NCBI GenBank assembly: GCA_965178125.1
Contig: OZ237746.1
Span: 496,001-560,000, forward strand
Reading direction: 5' to 3'
Source: Bilabrum cf. latius
Taxonomy: Eukaryota > Bigyra: Bicosoecida > Bigyra > Bicosoecida
DNA length: 64,000 nucleotides
Each line of letters starts with the position of its first letter. Position 1 is the first letter of the stretch. Of the stretch, positions 35,071 to 47,000 are shown one piece after another. Under the pieces are notes generated by a model that worked only from the letters and a program-made list of their open reading frames with translations, ran no database searches and was not told the origin of the DNA. A program made the position numbers and the translations under genes.

Positions 35071-36846
35071 TCACCACACCCAGATAAGCCTGCCAGCGGA
35101 GTCCCCCTGCACGATTGCCAGTGGGCCAGGGCCATCACCGCCAACACCCTTGTTCCCTGGGACAGGCCCGACCCACGGACTCGACTGCATGTGGGGCCTG
35201 CTGTCCAAGGTGGGGCCCTGTCCCAGGGAACAAGAACCGAGGGCCATGGAGGCCGGCGCTGGCACGAGCACGGCACCGTTCACTGCTGCGCCGGCGCTGC
35301 TTGAAGATGCATCAGCCCTCGCGCCCAACAGGCGGCGCATGGCACCGGTGGGCTGCGACCCCGCGGGCTCGACAGAATCGATCTCTGAGGCAGACTCGGG
35401 CCCGACCCTCACCACTCCTGACGTGCCGACCAGACCAGCCTCACCCGACGCATACAATCCATAACCGTTGCCCTGTTCTCTGATATGCTCCCTGGAATGT
35501 TCACTGGTCTGTTCCATTAGAGCACACGCCGATTCAGTCGGATCTATGGCCCACAGCAGCGCGCCCGTGCCCGCGTCGATCGCCCTTAGGAGACCGTCGT
35601 TTGATCCGATCACGGCCGCGAGTCCCGATCCACCGGTGGACTGGCCGACCATGGATCCGACCACCTCATACCTCCCGATAAGGGGACTCGCCGCCACCCA
35701 ATCGCCCGTCGGCGCGGTCCACAGCGCGGCACCATCCTGCAGGCTGATGCCGTACACGTGCTAGTCGTCCGAGCCCACCACAGCACGCGCCACGCCACCG
35801 CTCTCCCACACAGCAGGGGAAGAATCCACGGCAAATCCGGTGCTGGTCATCACCCCCACCTGCGGCGCACTCGTCACGTTGGCAGAGTAGAGCTTACCGT
35901 CGACGTTGCCTACCAGCACACCGCCGCTCCACGCCGCCGCACCCCCCGACGTGCCGCTGGCCGGAGACGGCAACCGAACGTTCGCTGAGGTTCGCTCACC
36001 GGTACCCGCCCGCAGGTAGGCAATTTCTGCGGATTGGAGGGGCAGAGCCACGCGGGTGCCGTCCGGTGTGAGCGCGGGGGCGGTTGCAACCGGCTGGTCC
36101 ACGGCCGCTTGCCAGCGAGTGGTCCCGTCGCTGGCTCGGAGGGCAGCAACGAAACCCGAGTATCCAGCCACTACCAGGCATGGCTCGGTCTGATCGCGGA
36201 TATATGCGTGCTGCTTTGAGGTGCTAAATGTGGGGCCACCTTGGTATGTGCTGGTAGCTGTTCCGCTTGCGCCAAGCCCCGAGCTGCCAGAGGTAGGAGC
36301 GTTGTATAGAAGCGGTGCCGCTTCTACGAACGAAAAATTCGCAGCAAGGTCGTGTCGTTCCCAAACTGTAGACGCAATTGCATTCCCTGTGGCCCCATCT
36401 TTCTTGAGCTGCATGGCTATGATGGTTCCGTTCGATACCGCGATCAGTACCAGCCCCGAGCTTGCTTCAACCGTTGGCTACGCAATAGGCCAGCCAAATC
36501 TCACGACTGGATTCAACTAGACGTGCAGTGGTGCATACTCAGAGCCCAGTGGCAGCGGCTGGCAAGTGCTCAGGTATAGGCTGCCCACCGAATCGGCAAC
36601 CAGAGCGGAACCAGAGAATGGGGAGCCTTCTGGAAGAGTGATCGGCATGGATCCAAACGGGAAACTCGCATTGTTTTCCGTAGTTTGCATGCATCGGACC
36701 CTAGCAGTAGTTCCGGGAAGAGATCCAGATATAATCGATCTATGACGCGTTGCCGATCCACCCCACTAGTATGGCTGCTGAGAGTCCAGGGCTAGAATGC
36801 GAGGGATAATAAAATACACCAAACTGATTTGAAGCAAATCAATCAT
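35071..36846 (-). CDS. Secreted PQQ/quinoprotein-type beta-propeller protein
   Basis: 591 residues from ATG 36846 to TGA 35071-35073, in one exon with four TAGs (about 36766, 36511, 36478 and 35761). The N-terminus is a signal peptide (MIDLLQISLVYFIIPRILALD), cleaved probably after Leu-Ala. The mature part begins QQPY-TAG-WGG. Repeated blades with W and G signatures follow: SALVADSVGSLYLS, YSGFVAALRASDGTTRWQ, VLVGNVDGKLYSA, HVYGISLQDGAALW and GLLRAIDAGTGALLWA. These are PQQ-like repeats that build an eight-bladed propeller. No enzyme signature is visible, so it may be a binding or structural extracellular protein. The frame ends abruptly in the middle of a blade strand (GRLIWVW-stop), which may mean that the true 3' end is spliced further downstream. 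Confidence 0.7.
35149..35234. repeat. 18-bp perfect inverted repeat in coding sequence
   Basis: CTTGTTCCCTGGGACAGG at 35149-35166 has its exact reverse complement at 35217-35234, with a 50-base spacer. It lies within the C-terminal part of the beta-propeller gene, where the two arms encode unrelated peptides. Confidence 0.8.
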
Positions 36847-37019
36847 GCTGGCTGGCTTGCACAGCGCAGTAATATTGTGCGTCCACTCGTGTGTAGCTGC
36901 AGTTGCGACCGCTCGCCGCACTTTCAAGAAGAAGATTAAAACCGCTCGCCGCGTTGCCGCCACCATCTTGAAGTGTAGGCAACTTCAGCCCAGCAAGCAA
37001 CTAGGTAGGCCTGAACGAT

Positions 37020-40000
37020 TTACTTAAGCTCAGTGCTCTCCGCGGCCGCAATCACCTCTGCGGCTTTTGCAAGCACCCACGCATCCATCGCCGCATAGTG
37101 CGCCTGATACAGGGCCAGAGGCCTCTGCCTCCAGTCAGACATCCTGGGTCTCTTGTCCAGCGGTCTGCCGAACATCTGCTGGGCCAGAGCGCCGAGACCA
37201 CCGGTGCTCCCGCCCTTCTTACCACCCTATGCGGTTGCAACAGCTTGGTTCGGGGAGCACAGCCCAGCCAGACGCTTCGTGGCACCGTCTGCTTCGCTGG
37301 ATCCGGCATCGGCATCAGCTCTAGATCCGGTACTAGCACCATCCAAAGCAACGGCATGACCACCGCCACTTCCTTCTCTTAGGATTGCCTGTGCCCGCAG
37401 CACCTTTTCGACTGCCCTGGTCTACGCCTGCCTCCACGGCGCGCACTAGAACTCGAGAACACGGGCCATCCTGCTGCCGGGTGAGGCAGCGCCTGCCTCA
37501 ACATCGTCTGTAGGAGCAAGACTCAAGCTGCCCGGGGCAGCCTCTGGGTTGATCCACGCGTGCGACGAATGCGAGGATGCCACGCCACGGGATGCTGACC
37601 CACCACGCGCTGGTGCGGCAGCCGCAGCGGATGCGCCCCCAGTCGTACTGGCCTTCTCGCCCCCATGAAGGGTCTTTTCTTCCTTCTGCTCTGCGGTTGT
37701 TTTGTTCCCCGCGCGCCAGCTGCACCACTTTGACCATGCCTGATCCGCCATTGGACACCCTTGGAGAGATTTTCCAAGCTCGGACAGATCACCCTGCGCA
37801 CCGAAAAAAGCCAGCACAGGCACTGGCTCAGACTCGGCTGCGGGTGTTATCGATCCGCGAGGATCTTGTCTCTGGCCACCACTCGATCCACCATGGGAAG
37901 AGCTGAACCCCCCCGACTAGCCAGTGAGTGACATTACGAACCGACCAAGGGAGATGTCGGCAGGGGAGCCCTGGCCCCCGCGCCTTGCCTGCGTTGACAG
38001 AGCGGGCATGTCCACCAGCAAAGCAGTGCCAGCCGTGGAGAGCTGCAGTAAGTCTGCCCCTTGGCCCCAAATGACTGCCGCCCCAGGCATTGCGGACTCT
38101 GCCTGTCCCACGGTCGCAGATTGCGTCGATGTCCACTCGCAGTCGAGACCTATCACCACGGCACGTTGCTTCAGGGTTGCAACAGAACCGCCAGAACCAG
38201 GCTTCTGACTAGAAGACTTGGCGGGCCCGCAATCATTCAACCGAAGCTTGGGATCTCCCCCCGCCACGAGAGCCTTCCATGCACCCTCCAGCGCACTGGC
38301 ATTGTCAACCAGCAGCAGCTGGCTGTCCGTTGGCATCCGCAGGAACGGCCAGCCAAGGCTACCTGCTGTCGGAGACCCAGCAGAAATACGCCGCATGCTG
38401 CGCAGCTCCTCCTCCCATGGCATTGAGAGCAGGCAGTCAAACCCCCTTGCCTTTGACGCGAGGCGAAGAGCACGGGCGAGGGGCGCAGCCAGTCTGCGAG
38501 CCGCAGCGACATCAGCGATCCATTCCCTTCCGCGAACGACCACCTCCTCCTCTTCGTCAAGACTAGCATCAGCTGCTGCCACACCAGCGGCAGCAACAGC
38601 CCTTTGCCCTGCCATGCTGTTAATCATGAACCGCATATGCTCCTGCTGTTTCTTGGTGATGCCCACAGCGCGGAGCACCTGGCCAGCGAGCCAAGCCCAC
38701 CGGACAGGCAGGACCGTCTCCAAGCCAAAGTGGCGCTTCGCATCTGCACAAGCTGCCGAAACATCCTTGATTCCATCGGTGGCACCAACTGCCCCAGGCG
38801 GCGCCCGAAGCAGCATAGCCAGCCTTGACAATGCTGCTGACCCGAACAGGATCACGCGCAGCCTGGCGCTTAACAAAGCGATCGCATTATCACTCGCCAC
38901 ACCTGCATCGCCACTCATCACACCTGCACCGCCGCTGCCCTTCAAGTGCGCCCACCAGTCAGGAAGCCCGTCCAACGTGCCCCTCCCCCTGGGCAGCAGC
39001 ACCTTAGGCGAAGCAGTTTCTACTGAAGAAGGTCCATCACCACCAGGCATCGCGAGGGCTGCAGTTGAGCTGCCTGCTGCTGGTACACGAGAGCTTGCCA
39101 CGGCACCAGCATGGCTACCACACGCTGCAGCAGCAGCCAGCACCCCATCGAGTTCCAAAGCCGTGTCGCTGTGCCCACGCTCCTCCTCCACTGTTCTCTA
39201 GGGGCGACCGCCCCTGCGGCCCCCCGGTGCAGGTGGTCCGCCCTCCCCGCATGCCTGTGCCTGCGATGCGACTGCCATGGCCAGCTCTGTGGACATGAGG
39301 GGGGAGGGGTCGCCTCGTGACTTCAGGCCGGACAGCCAGTCTGCAATAGCAGCAGCATCTGCTGCAGGCGATGGCTTGCCCGGGTCACCCCTGTGCTCGG
39401 TGCCTTCCGCGAGTGCCAGCCCAGAACCTGAAGCCTTGTCACTGCGGTCAAGCAAAGCATCGACCACATCGATCATTGCGGCAGGCGGGCAGTACCCCGC
39501 GAGAACGCCATCACCCACGCCTGCCTTGGGTCCGACAGCCCAGTATAGCTTCGCTCTGGCCTGGGGCGGAAGAAGGAGAGGGAAAGCCGCTTGGGGCAGT
39601 CCGCTCGAAGCCACCAGCCTGAGCGCCCCCCTGGAGCCCAGCTCGCTGCTGGTTGATGCCCTGTCGACCAACCAGTGGAGCACACTGTCTCGATCCAAGG
39701 GTGCTTCGCCCCCAGCAGAGCCGGCACCCGCACCTGTCGCAGGTGCACCATCGCCTAGAACACTGCTGCCGGCTCGTGATTCCCCCCGTTCTTTCTTGCT
39801 TATGGCAGCTGCCAGCTGTGCTGCAGATTTGGGATCTTTTCCCGTCGTGCACATGGTCCACAGCGCCTGCCTCACCTCGGCATCTGTCCTGCTCCTCAGC
39901 TTGGCGGGGCTGCTCGTCTTGGCCGCGCCCACTGAGCGGAACCAGCACCTGCCTGCCTTGGTCGATGCGTCCCCACCCGTCACACCATGCAAACCACTCG

Positions 40001-40919
40001 TCACATCGCTCGCACCAAGAGCCCCGAGTGCCCTCGCCCTCCCCTCCTTGCCCAAGCCCCAGAGGTAGACCAGCAGCTGGCTGGCCTCAAGTCTGCGGGC
40101 TTGCATCAGGTCTGCACCTGCGGCTACTGCGGCAGCGAGAGCAGCGTTTGATGATGCAATCTCTGGTTCTGCGCTGGCATCGGACGACTCCACATCAACA
40201 ACTGGCGGCGTTTCGTACATGCTCGCTCCCCGGCGGCACACAGCCTCCATTACTGCCGCCTGCATGGCCGTAGCAATTGCGCGCTGCTTCTCTGACCTCA
40301 AGGACGCAATGTCGCGAGGCAGTACACACCGGAGCGCGGTTCCCATCGCTTTTGCCGGCAGCAAATCGACGAGTGTTTGCAAGGAGCTCTTCGGCGATAG
40401 GTGGGGCCCACCGGTGTCACTGGATGGCTGCGGCGCGCCAGCTGCGATAAACACATCTCCATCTGTGCGTTTCACCGCGGATCGCCATGCATCTCCAAGC
40501 AAGGCGCCAAGGATACCACAAGCTCGCCCAAGGGGGAACCCGGTGCTGTGCGGGGCCCGAGGAGATGCTGCACCCTCTGGTTCCACGGACGCATCAGGCT
40601 CCCGTGCCACGTCCGATGCTTTTTCCAGGCATGCATGATTGTATCGAATAGCAATGACCGCAAGAACTGCTGGCAACGCTGCTGGGCCGAGCAGGGACGA
40701 CGGGTTCTCAAGATCATGCTCAAGTGTTCCATCTCGCAACTGAGCCTCAGGCTTCAAAGCCCCTGCCGTGTCTAGGGCTCTCTGCATTGAGGGGTAGATG
40801 GAACGACCATCGGTACCCTTGGATGATGTTATCACAAGGTTGGCGATGTGCTCTGTCTCAGCAACTGCATGGATCTTCGGCTGGCTTGCTACAGATTTTT
40901 GCTCGCTGCTGCCTGCCAT
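37020..40919 (-). CDS. MUT-7/EXD3-like 3'-5' exonuclease (DEDDy)
   Basis: 1,299 residues from ATG 40919 to TAA 37020-37022 in a single exon, with five TAGs (39198, 37917, 37446, about 37419 and 37226). The first 900 residues are Ala-rich helical sequence, as in the alpha-helical N-terminal part of Mut-7 proteins. The exonuclease domain starts around residue 920 with the Exo I motif LDCEW (Asp926, Glu928), then ADLLQLST and LLVDMPAL. A Ser/Ala/Gly-rich insertion follows. The domain resumes near the C-terminus with GLGALAQQMFGRPLDKRPRM, SDWRQRPL and the Exo III motif YAAMDAWVL. The ends of the domain are thus split by a long insertion that contains four of the TAGs; only TAG readthrough joins Exo I to Exo III. 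Likely RNA-processing or silencing nuclease. Confidence 0.8.
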
Positions 40920-41046
40920 AGACAAAAACCAAGCAAACAAATCGATGGATTTGGTTTAGTCTCAAAGCTGGGAAAAACCAACTTCAAGTGAATCAAAGAA
41001 AAGGGGCTCACCAGGAGCTCATCACACCACACCATCGGCCAGCGCC

Positions 41047-44000
41047 TCAGCGCCCAAACAAGGCCGTCGATGCGCGACTGCCAACCCCCTTGCATTCCTC
41101 CACAGCAGATACGATGCTCCGCCCCACGCTAGCCTCAGCCTCGCCAAAGGTGCGGCACACCGCGAAGGACGCACCGGCCGACCGCGCAGCTGCAAGCGTC
41201 ACCAGCGACGCAGCCGGCACGCCAGCGACTCGGATGGCACCGGCCGCGCCGATAAACGCTCTATCCTCATCTTCGTCGTCCTCATCGTCATCGCTGTCAC
41301 TTTCGCTGTCTCCGCCATCGCCCTCCAGCAAAGCCGTCCTCGCCGCCTGAATCTCGCTGGCAGACCAGCTCTCAGACGCCTCCCCGACCGCCTCCGAGCA
41401 CGCTGCCCACTCTAGCAAGCCCTGCTGCAGCGCCAGCAGCGACCGCAGGCAGAACAGCGCGCGCTACAGACCATCCTGACCGCGACGAGCGGCCAGTGCA
41501 GCCATGGCACCGACATCTGCCCCAGCCTTGCTTGAGTCTGCACCGGTAGCACCCAGCAGAACGGCGATGCAAGCACCCAGTCCAGCCCCGATCGCGTCTC
41601 CGAATTCGCCTCCCAGCGATGCGCACCTCCTTGCCACGCAGGCCACCCAGGCCTTGACTGCATCTCCGCCCTCTCTGCCTTCCAGCAGCGAGGGCGGGTC
41701 TAGGCCTGCCTTTGCTTCGCGTCTCTCGATCGACACGCACGCGCCCGACACACAGCCCTCGAGAGCGCGCGCCGCACCCGCCAACAGACGCAGCGTCGTA
41801 TCCGTGCCAGCATCTGCCGATGCATCCTCAACGCTTGCCTAGCCTGCAGCCCGAGACACGGCCGAGAACACCGACCTGCACCACGCCACGCACCCGGCGC
41901 GCCTCCACAGGAAGGACCCCGCCACAGGCATCCGCTGCATCGTGGGCGGCACCTCTTGCACTGGCCCCTCCCACTCGCCCCCCGCGTCCTCCTCCTCACC
42001 TATCCCGTACCCGCCCTCGCCTGTGCCGTACCCAGACCCCTGGCCATAGGCCTGCGAGTCCCAGCTCTCCCCGTACTGGGCCTCCTGCGTGCCTTCACCA
42101 GCGCCGTATCCACCGTAGTTGCCATCGACTCCATCTCCAGACCCAGCACCACCATCCATGGCTGACGCACCGCCGTGCGCTGCACCATCACCGGCTGGAG
42201 GTACCTGTTCCCCTTCTTCCTTCGTCTCCTCTGCTTTGACCGCCCACACGCGGAGCAGAGAAGCCCTGCCCAGCGCGGCTGCAGCCCTCGCCCTCAGCCG
42301 GTCGCCGGCAGCTGGAGCAGTGCCGAGCACCTGCATGGCTGCATACCCTCCGCCCTGGGATGCGGCGCTGTGCGACACACCGCACTGAGCGCCCTCCCCC
42401 ACGAGCCCGGCAAAGAATGCCACCCTCGGGTCCGAACCGTGCGCGCCCGCGGTGGCTGCAGCGAGCGCCGAGGCCGATTCCTTGTCCCCCTTGGCCTCCT
42501 GCGCCGCCTGCGGAACAAGCGCATCGGCGAACGGCGGCTGCCTGAGGACGAAGAAGGGACGGGCCAGGAGTGTCTTGTTCACCTGGGAGTACAGAGCGTG
42601 CTCGGGCTGCAGCAAGACGACGGCAGCATCCGCAGCAAACAGGCAGTGCGCGGCGGGAAGTCGCTGCAGGGGTGCCCTGACGGACGCCCGCACGACGTTC
42701 AGCAGCAGTCGCAGCTGCTGCTGCTCTCCGAATCCATTAATGGGCCGCGCGATCGCCTCAAAGTACAGGCCGACGATGCCGTACGCCAGCGCCCTCAGCT
42801 CGTCGCTGCCTGCAGACAGGCACGCAAGGGCCAGGGGAAGGACGCCGCTGGAGACCAATTTCCGCGGACTCACGGCCACTCGCGCCGTCAGCAGCGCGGT
42901 GGCAGCCTCGAGTACCCACGCTGGATCTAACGCCAACCTCCTCCTTCTCTCCCTCGCCGCCCATGGGCCATCCAGTGCCACGCCGGGCACAATGGGCAGC
43001 GAGGTCGGCGCGTCGGCGTCGTCGGGATGCGGCAGCACGGCGGCAAGAGAGGCCCGCGCACCTGTTCCCTGGGGCACCGCGGCGTCCATGTCGGACTGGC
43101 ACTCGGGATCCCTCCACACGGCGGGGCCAGGGACTCGGCCTGCCAGTGCTCTCTGCAAGGGTGGCCGCTCGTCCACGATCGCGCTCGGCCTCGACGCGCC
43201 TGCGGCTGCTGCCTCGGCGGTTGCATTCGCCGCGGTGCCTGGCGTGCCCCTGTGTGCAGGGAGGGACCGAATGGTGCATGCGAGCCTCGCGCCGACAGCG
43301 GCGCTGCCTGATGCAGACGCAGAGGCGGTGGCAGCGACTCCGCCACCCAGCACCTCACCGCTCTTGCCCGAGACCACGGCGATGCTAGACACCAGTGCCT
43401 GTCGGGCCGCCGCAGCTTCCATCTGAGCTGCAGCCACCGAGATGACAGCGGCATCCGAGGCGTTCAGAGTGCCAGTCACCCGGCGACTGGCTAGGGCACC
43501 GGCTGCCTTTGCGTCGGCCGGAGACACAGTGCCCTGCCGCTTGACCTGGGGTGGTACGTGCCTCTGGCCGACAGCCCGAGCCATGGCTTGTGCCAGCGCG
43601 ACAGACGAGACCCCCGGATCGTCACACCCAGGCAAGGCCACGCCGGAATAGCCACCAGCAGTGAGCCACTCGAGAGTCGCGATTGCACCGGCCGACAGCG
43701 CCGCTGCTTCCTCCTGCTTGTCCCTGCCCCCTGCAGACCCCGCGGCGGCAGCGGCAGACACAGCCATTGCTTCCAGCTCGTCGTGCTTGGGCAAGGGGCT
43801 CTCTCCTCGCAACGCAGATTCGAGCAACATGGGATCCGCCAGCGCCTGCCTCACCGCAGCAGCATGCACGTGCTTCCACACGTCTGCGCCCCAGCCAAAC
43901 CCACACAGCCGTCTCCAGTCCACCCCAGGCCGCGTCTCAGGAGCAACGGGTTCCTGTTCCTCGCCGTACCCCGCGCCTGCTCCGCTGCCCAGCACGCCCT

Positions 44001-47000
44001 GCTGCTAACCAGCGGCATCGGCCCCGTCCACAGGCCTTGGCGCCAGGATCGCAGCGAGGGCCGCGCCGACCCAAGCGTCGGTTTGTCCCAAAGATGCGCC
44101 GCCCATAGACTGCAGAGCGGGCGCAAGGGGAGATGGGAAGGTCGTGGGGGACCGCACAGCGCATCGTGCCATCAGCTGGGCCACACACGCTGCGATGGAA
44201 CCATCCACGGCCACTGGGCGGGTGAGGGCCGAGCCAGCCCGTTCCATGGCGGCATGGGCAGCGGCTTCCTCGCCAGTCCAAGCAGTCTGCATGCGAAGGC
44301 TTCTGGACGACTGGCAAAGCTCCCATGCCTCTGGCGAGGCGTGCTGCACCGAAGCAATGGAAGCAGGCTTGCCAGTCGCATCTGCCTATTCGCTCGATTC
44401 AATACGATCAGCCCCGGTGCGTGCCCTGAGCCGCTTGACCAGCAGCGCTCCTGCCTGCTCCGCAGCGACCGGGCTGGCGATCCTGCCGGCCGCTTCCTCC
44501 CCCATGAGCGCAGGGTGCAGCGGGGGCATGACCAGCATCCGTGCGGCCACAGCAGCAGCCCCGAGCAGGATGGGAGACCAGGGGACAATGCACCCCGCCA
44601 ACGCAGCGGGCGTTAGATGCGATGCGGACTTGCCGATTGCAGCCTTCTTGCCACCGCTAGAACTGGCGGCGCCGCCGCTGCTGCTGCTGCTTGAGGGCGC
44701 TGCTTCTTTCTTGTCGGCGTCACTGCCACTGTCCGAATCCGAATCCGAATCCGAATCTGAGTCGCTCTCGCTCTCACTATCGCTGCCGGAATCGGAATCA
44801 GACGAAGAGTCGCTATCGCTGTCGTCTGCCATCGCTGCGGATCCTGTCGATGGACTGGCCCCGGTCCCGGAGGCCCGAAGGCTCCCATCTTCGAAGAATC
44901 CATCGGCCTCTGCCGCCTCCTTCCGGGCTCGCTGGAGTCGCTCCGGAGGACACTCCTCGTCATCAGCAGCAGCCACAAGCTCAAGCAAGATGCCGCCCGC
45001 TGCCTGCCCCACAGCGCCCCCAAAGACTGCCTGTGCCACAGCCCGGGACGCACCCCCGCTGGCCTCTGCAGCCAACCTGCCTACGGTGTCACCAGCCTTG
45101 CCCCCAGTAGCCGCACTGCCACTGCCAGTCTTTGCCCCCGGCATGCACTGAGCAAGCGCCACCAGCCCGCCTTTGCTTGGCATACCCGGCCAGTGGGCCG
45201 CCTTGTCCTGGGCCAGCGGAAGCGCCCACGACAAGGCACCCGCGCACCTCGAGGCGGACTGAGCAACCTGACGGTCGCCGCGCAGCAAACCAGCGAGCGC
45301 GCCCCGACTTGCCTCGTCATCCCCTGCTGCGGCACCGCTACCGCCCTTGCCCTGCGCTGCAGCCATCGCGCGTTCCAGGGAAGCGCAAACCTCCGCCCCT
45401 CGAACGGCCAGTACGAACAGGGCGCACGCCGCCGAAGCGGCTGCCCTGCATTGGCTCAAGAAGCTTCCCGGCACCACATATCCGCCTTCTACTGCAAGTC
45501 CAGCCAGCACACCGGACGGGCCTGTGGTCCCTGTTCCAGCTGCCAGCACAGCGTCGGGCCGCGCCACTGCAGCTAGCTGTGACAGCGCCAAGCCAGCCAG
45601 CTCGCCGCACAGGGTCGCCGCGCTCCTCACGGTGCGCCTCTTCTTGCGCGCGGCGGCGGGCGCAGCAGCCACCTGCGACCACTGGCTACCTCTTGGTGCC
45701 ACAATGGCGAGCGCGGTCTCCAGCGCCGCTCTGCAAGCAGACACGAATGACCCATCCACGGCGCACACGCGCTGAGTGCTGCTGCTGCCTTCGGTTGTTT
45801 CGCCACCCGCGTGCATAGAGGCCACGAGAGCGGCGTGCCTCCGCCCCGCAAAGGCCCTCGAAAACTCAAGCGCGCTCACCGCCTTTGACGCACTCGGCTC
45901 CCACGTGTCGGCTGTCTGGTCTAGCAATATGCTGGCAGTGGCCGTGTCGCAGGCTCTGGCAGCAGCGCGAGCAAGAGCCAGCTCCGGCGAGGCGCCACTA
46001 ACGCGGTCAGCCGGCAGATTCACGCCCCCAGGACCCAGCGCCAGGCGATCAATCAGCGTAAGGGAAGATACAAACAAGGTCGCAGCACGCCCTGCCACAC
46101 TGGCAGCAGGCAGCCGCGATGCGGCTGGGAGCAACCGAGCTGCCACCGTTACAGGAGCATCCGAGTCTGCGGAAAGGGCTGACTCGGACAGCTTGATGGC
46201 GCCCACGCGCGCGTCAATCCGAGCAGCTTCGATGTCCGAAGCTCCCTCACCGCCCACGGCAGCGACGGTGGCATCAAAAGCGGACAACAGCTATGCGACT
46301 ATGCTGCTGGGCTCGAGCGACGATACGCTCAAACCATCGGCGGGCAGCAGCCCCATGGGAACAGCAGCCGCCAGGAGGGCAAGCGAGGACGATGCCTTGT
46401 TGCCGCCACCCTCGCTAGCCTTGGCACGAGCACGAGAGAGCAGTCTCGCGGCCAGCGGGCGGCACCCGCTCGCGCACCGCAAGGCCGGGTGCCCGATCGA
46501 CCCGGCTCGTAGGGCACCTTCCATCACAGCCAGGCACAGGCGAAGGGCCCGGGCACCGACTGATTCGCCTGCACTTGGGCTGCTGGATGCATCGGAGCCA
46601 GCGCCACTGGATGGGCCTTCCGAGCTAGCTACTCCCGTCATGGACACATCACCGCCCTCGAGCTTGCACAGGCTCTCTGTCAGCCGAAGCAAGGCATCGA
46701 AGGCTGACTCATCAAACCCACCCGGGGCGGTGGGTCGTCCATTTCCGCCCTGCAGCAGCAAGACCCCCTCCAGGACCGTCACCACAGCCGAGGCTGAAGA
46801 CACCAGGGAGGCCAGGCCCGCCGGTGCAGTCTCCGGGGCGCTGTCACCAACGGCTTCATCCGCGTCGGACCGCCTCCGCTTCCGGCTGCTGCTCTTCTTC
46901 TCCTTCTTTGCCTTCTTCTTGCTGGGAGTAGCACCACCGCTTGTTCCCTGGATACTGTTTGTCTGAGCCACCAGGTCCTCTGCCCTGGCAACCACTGCGT

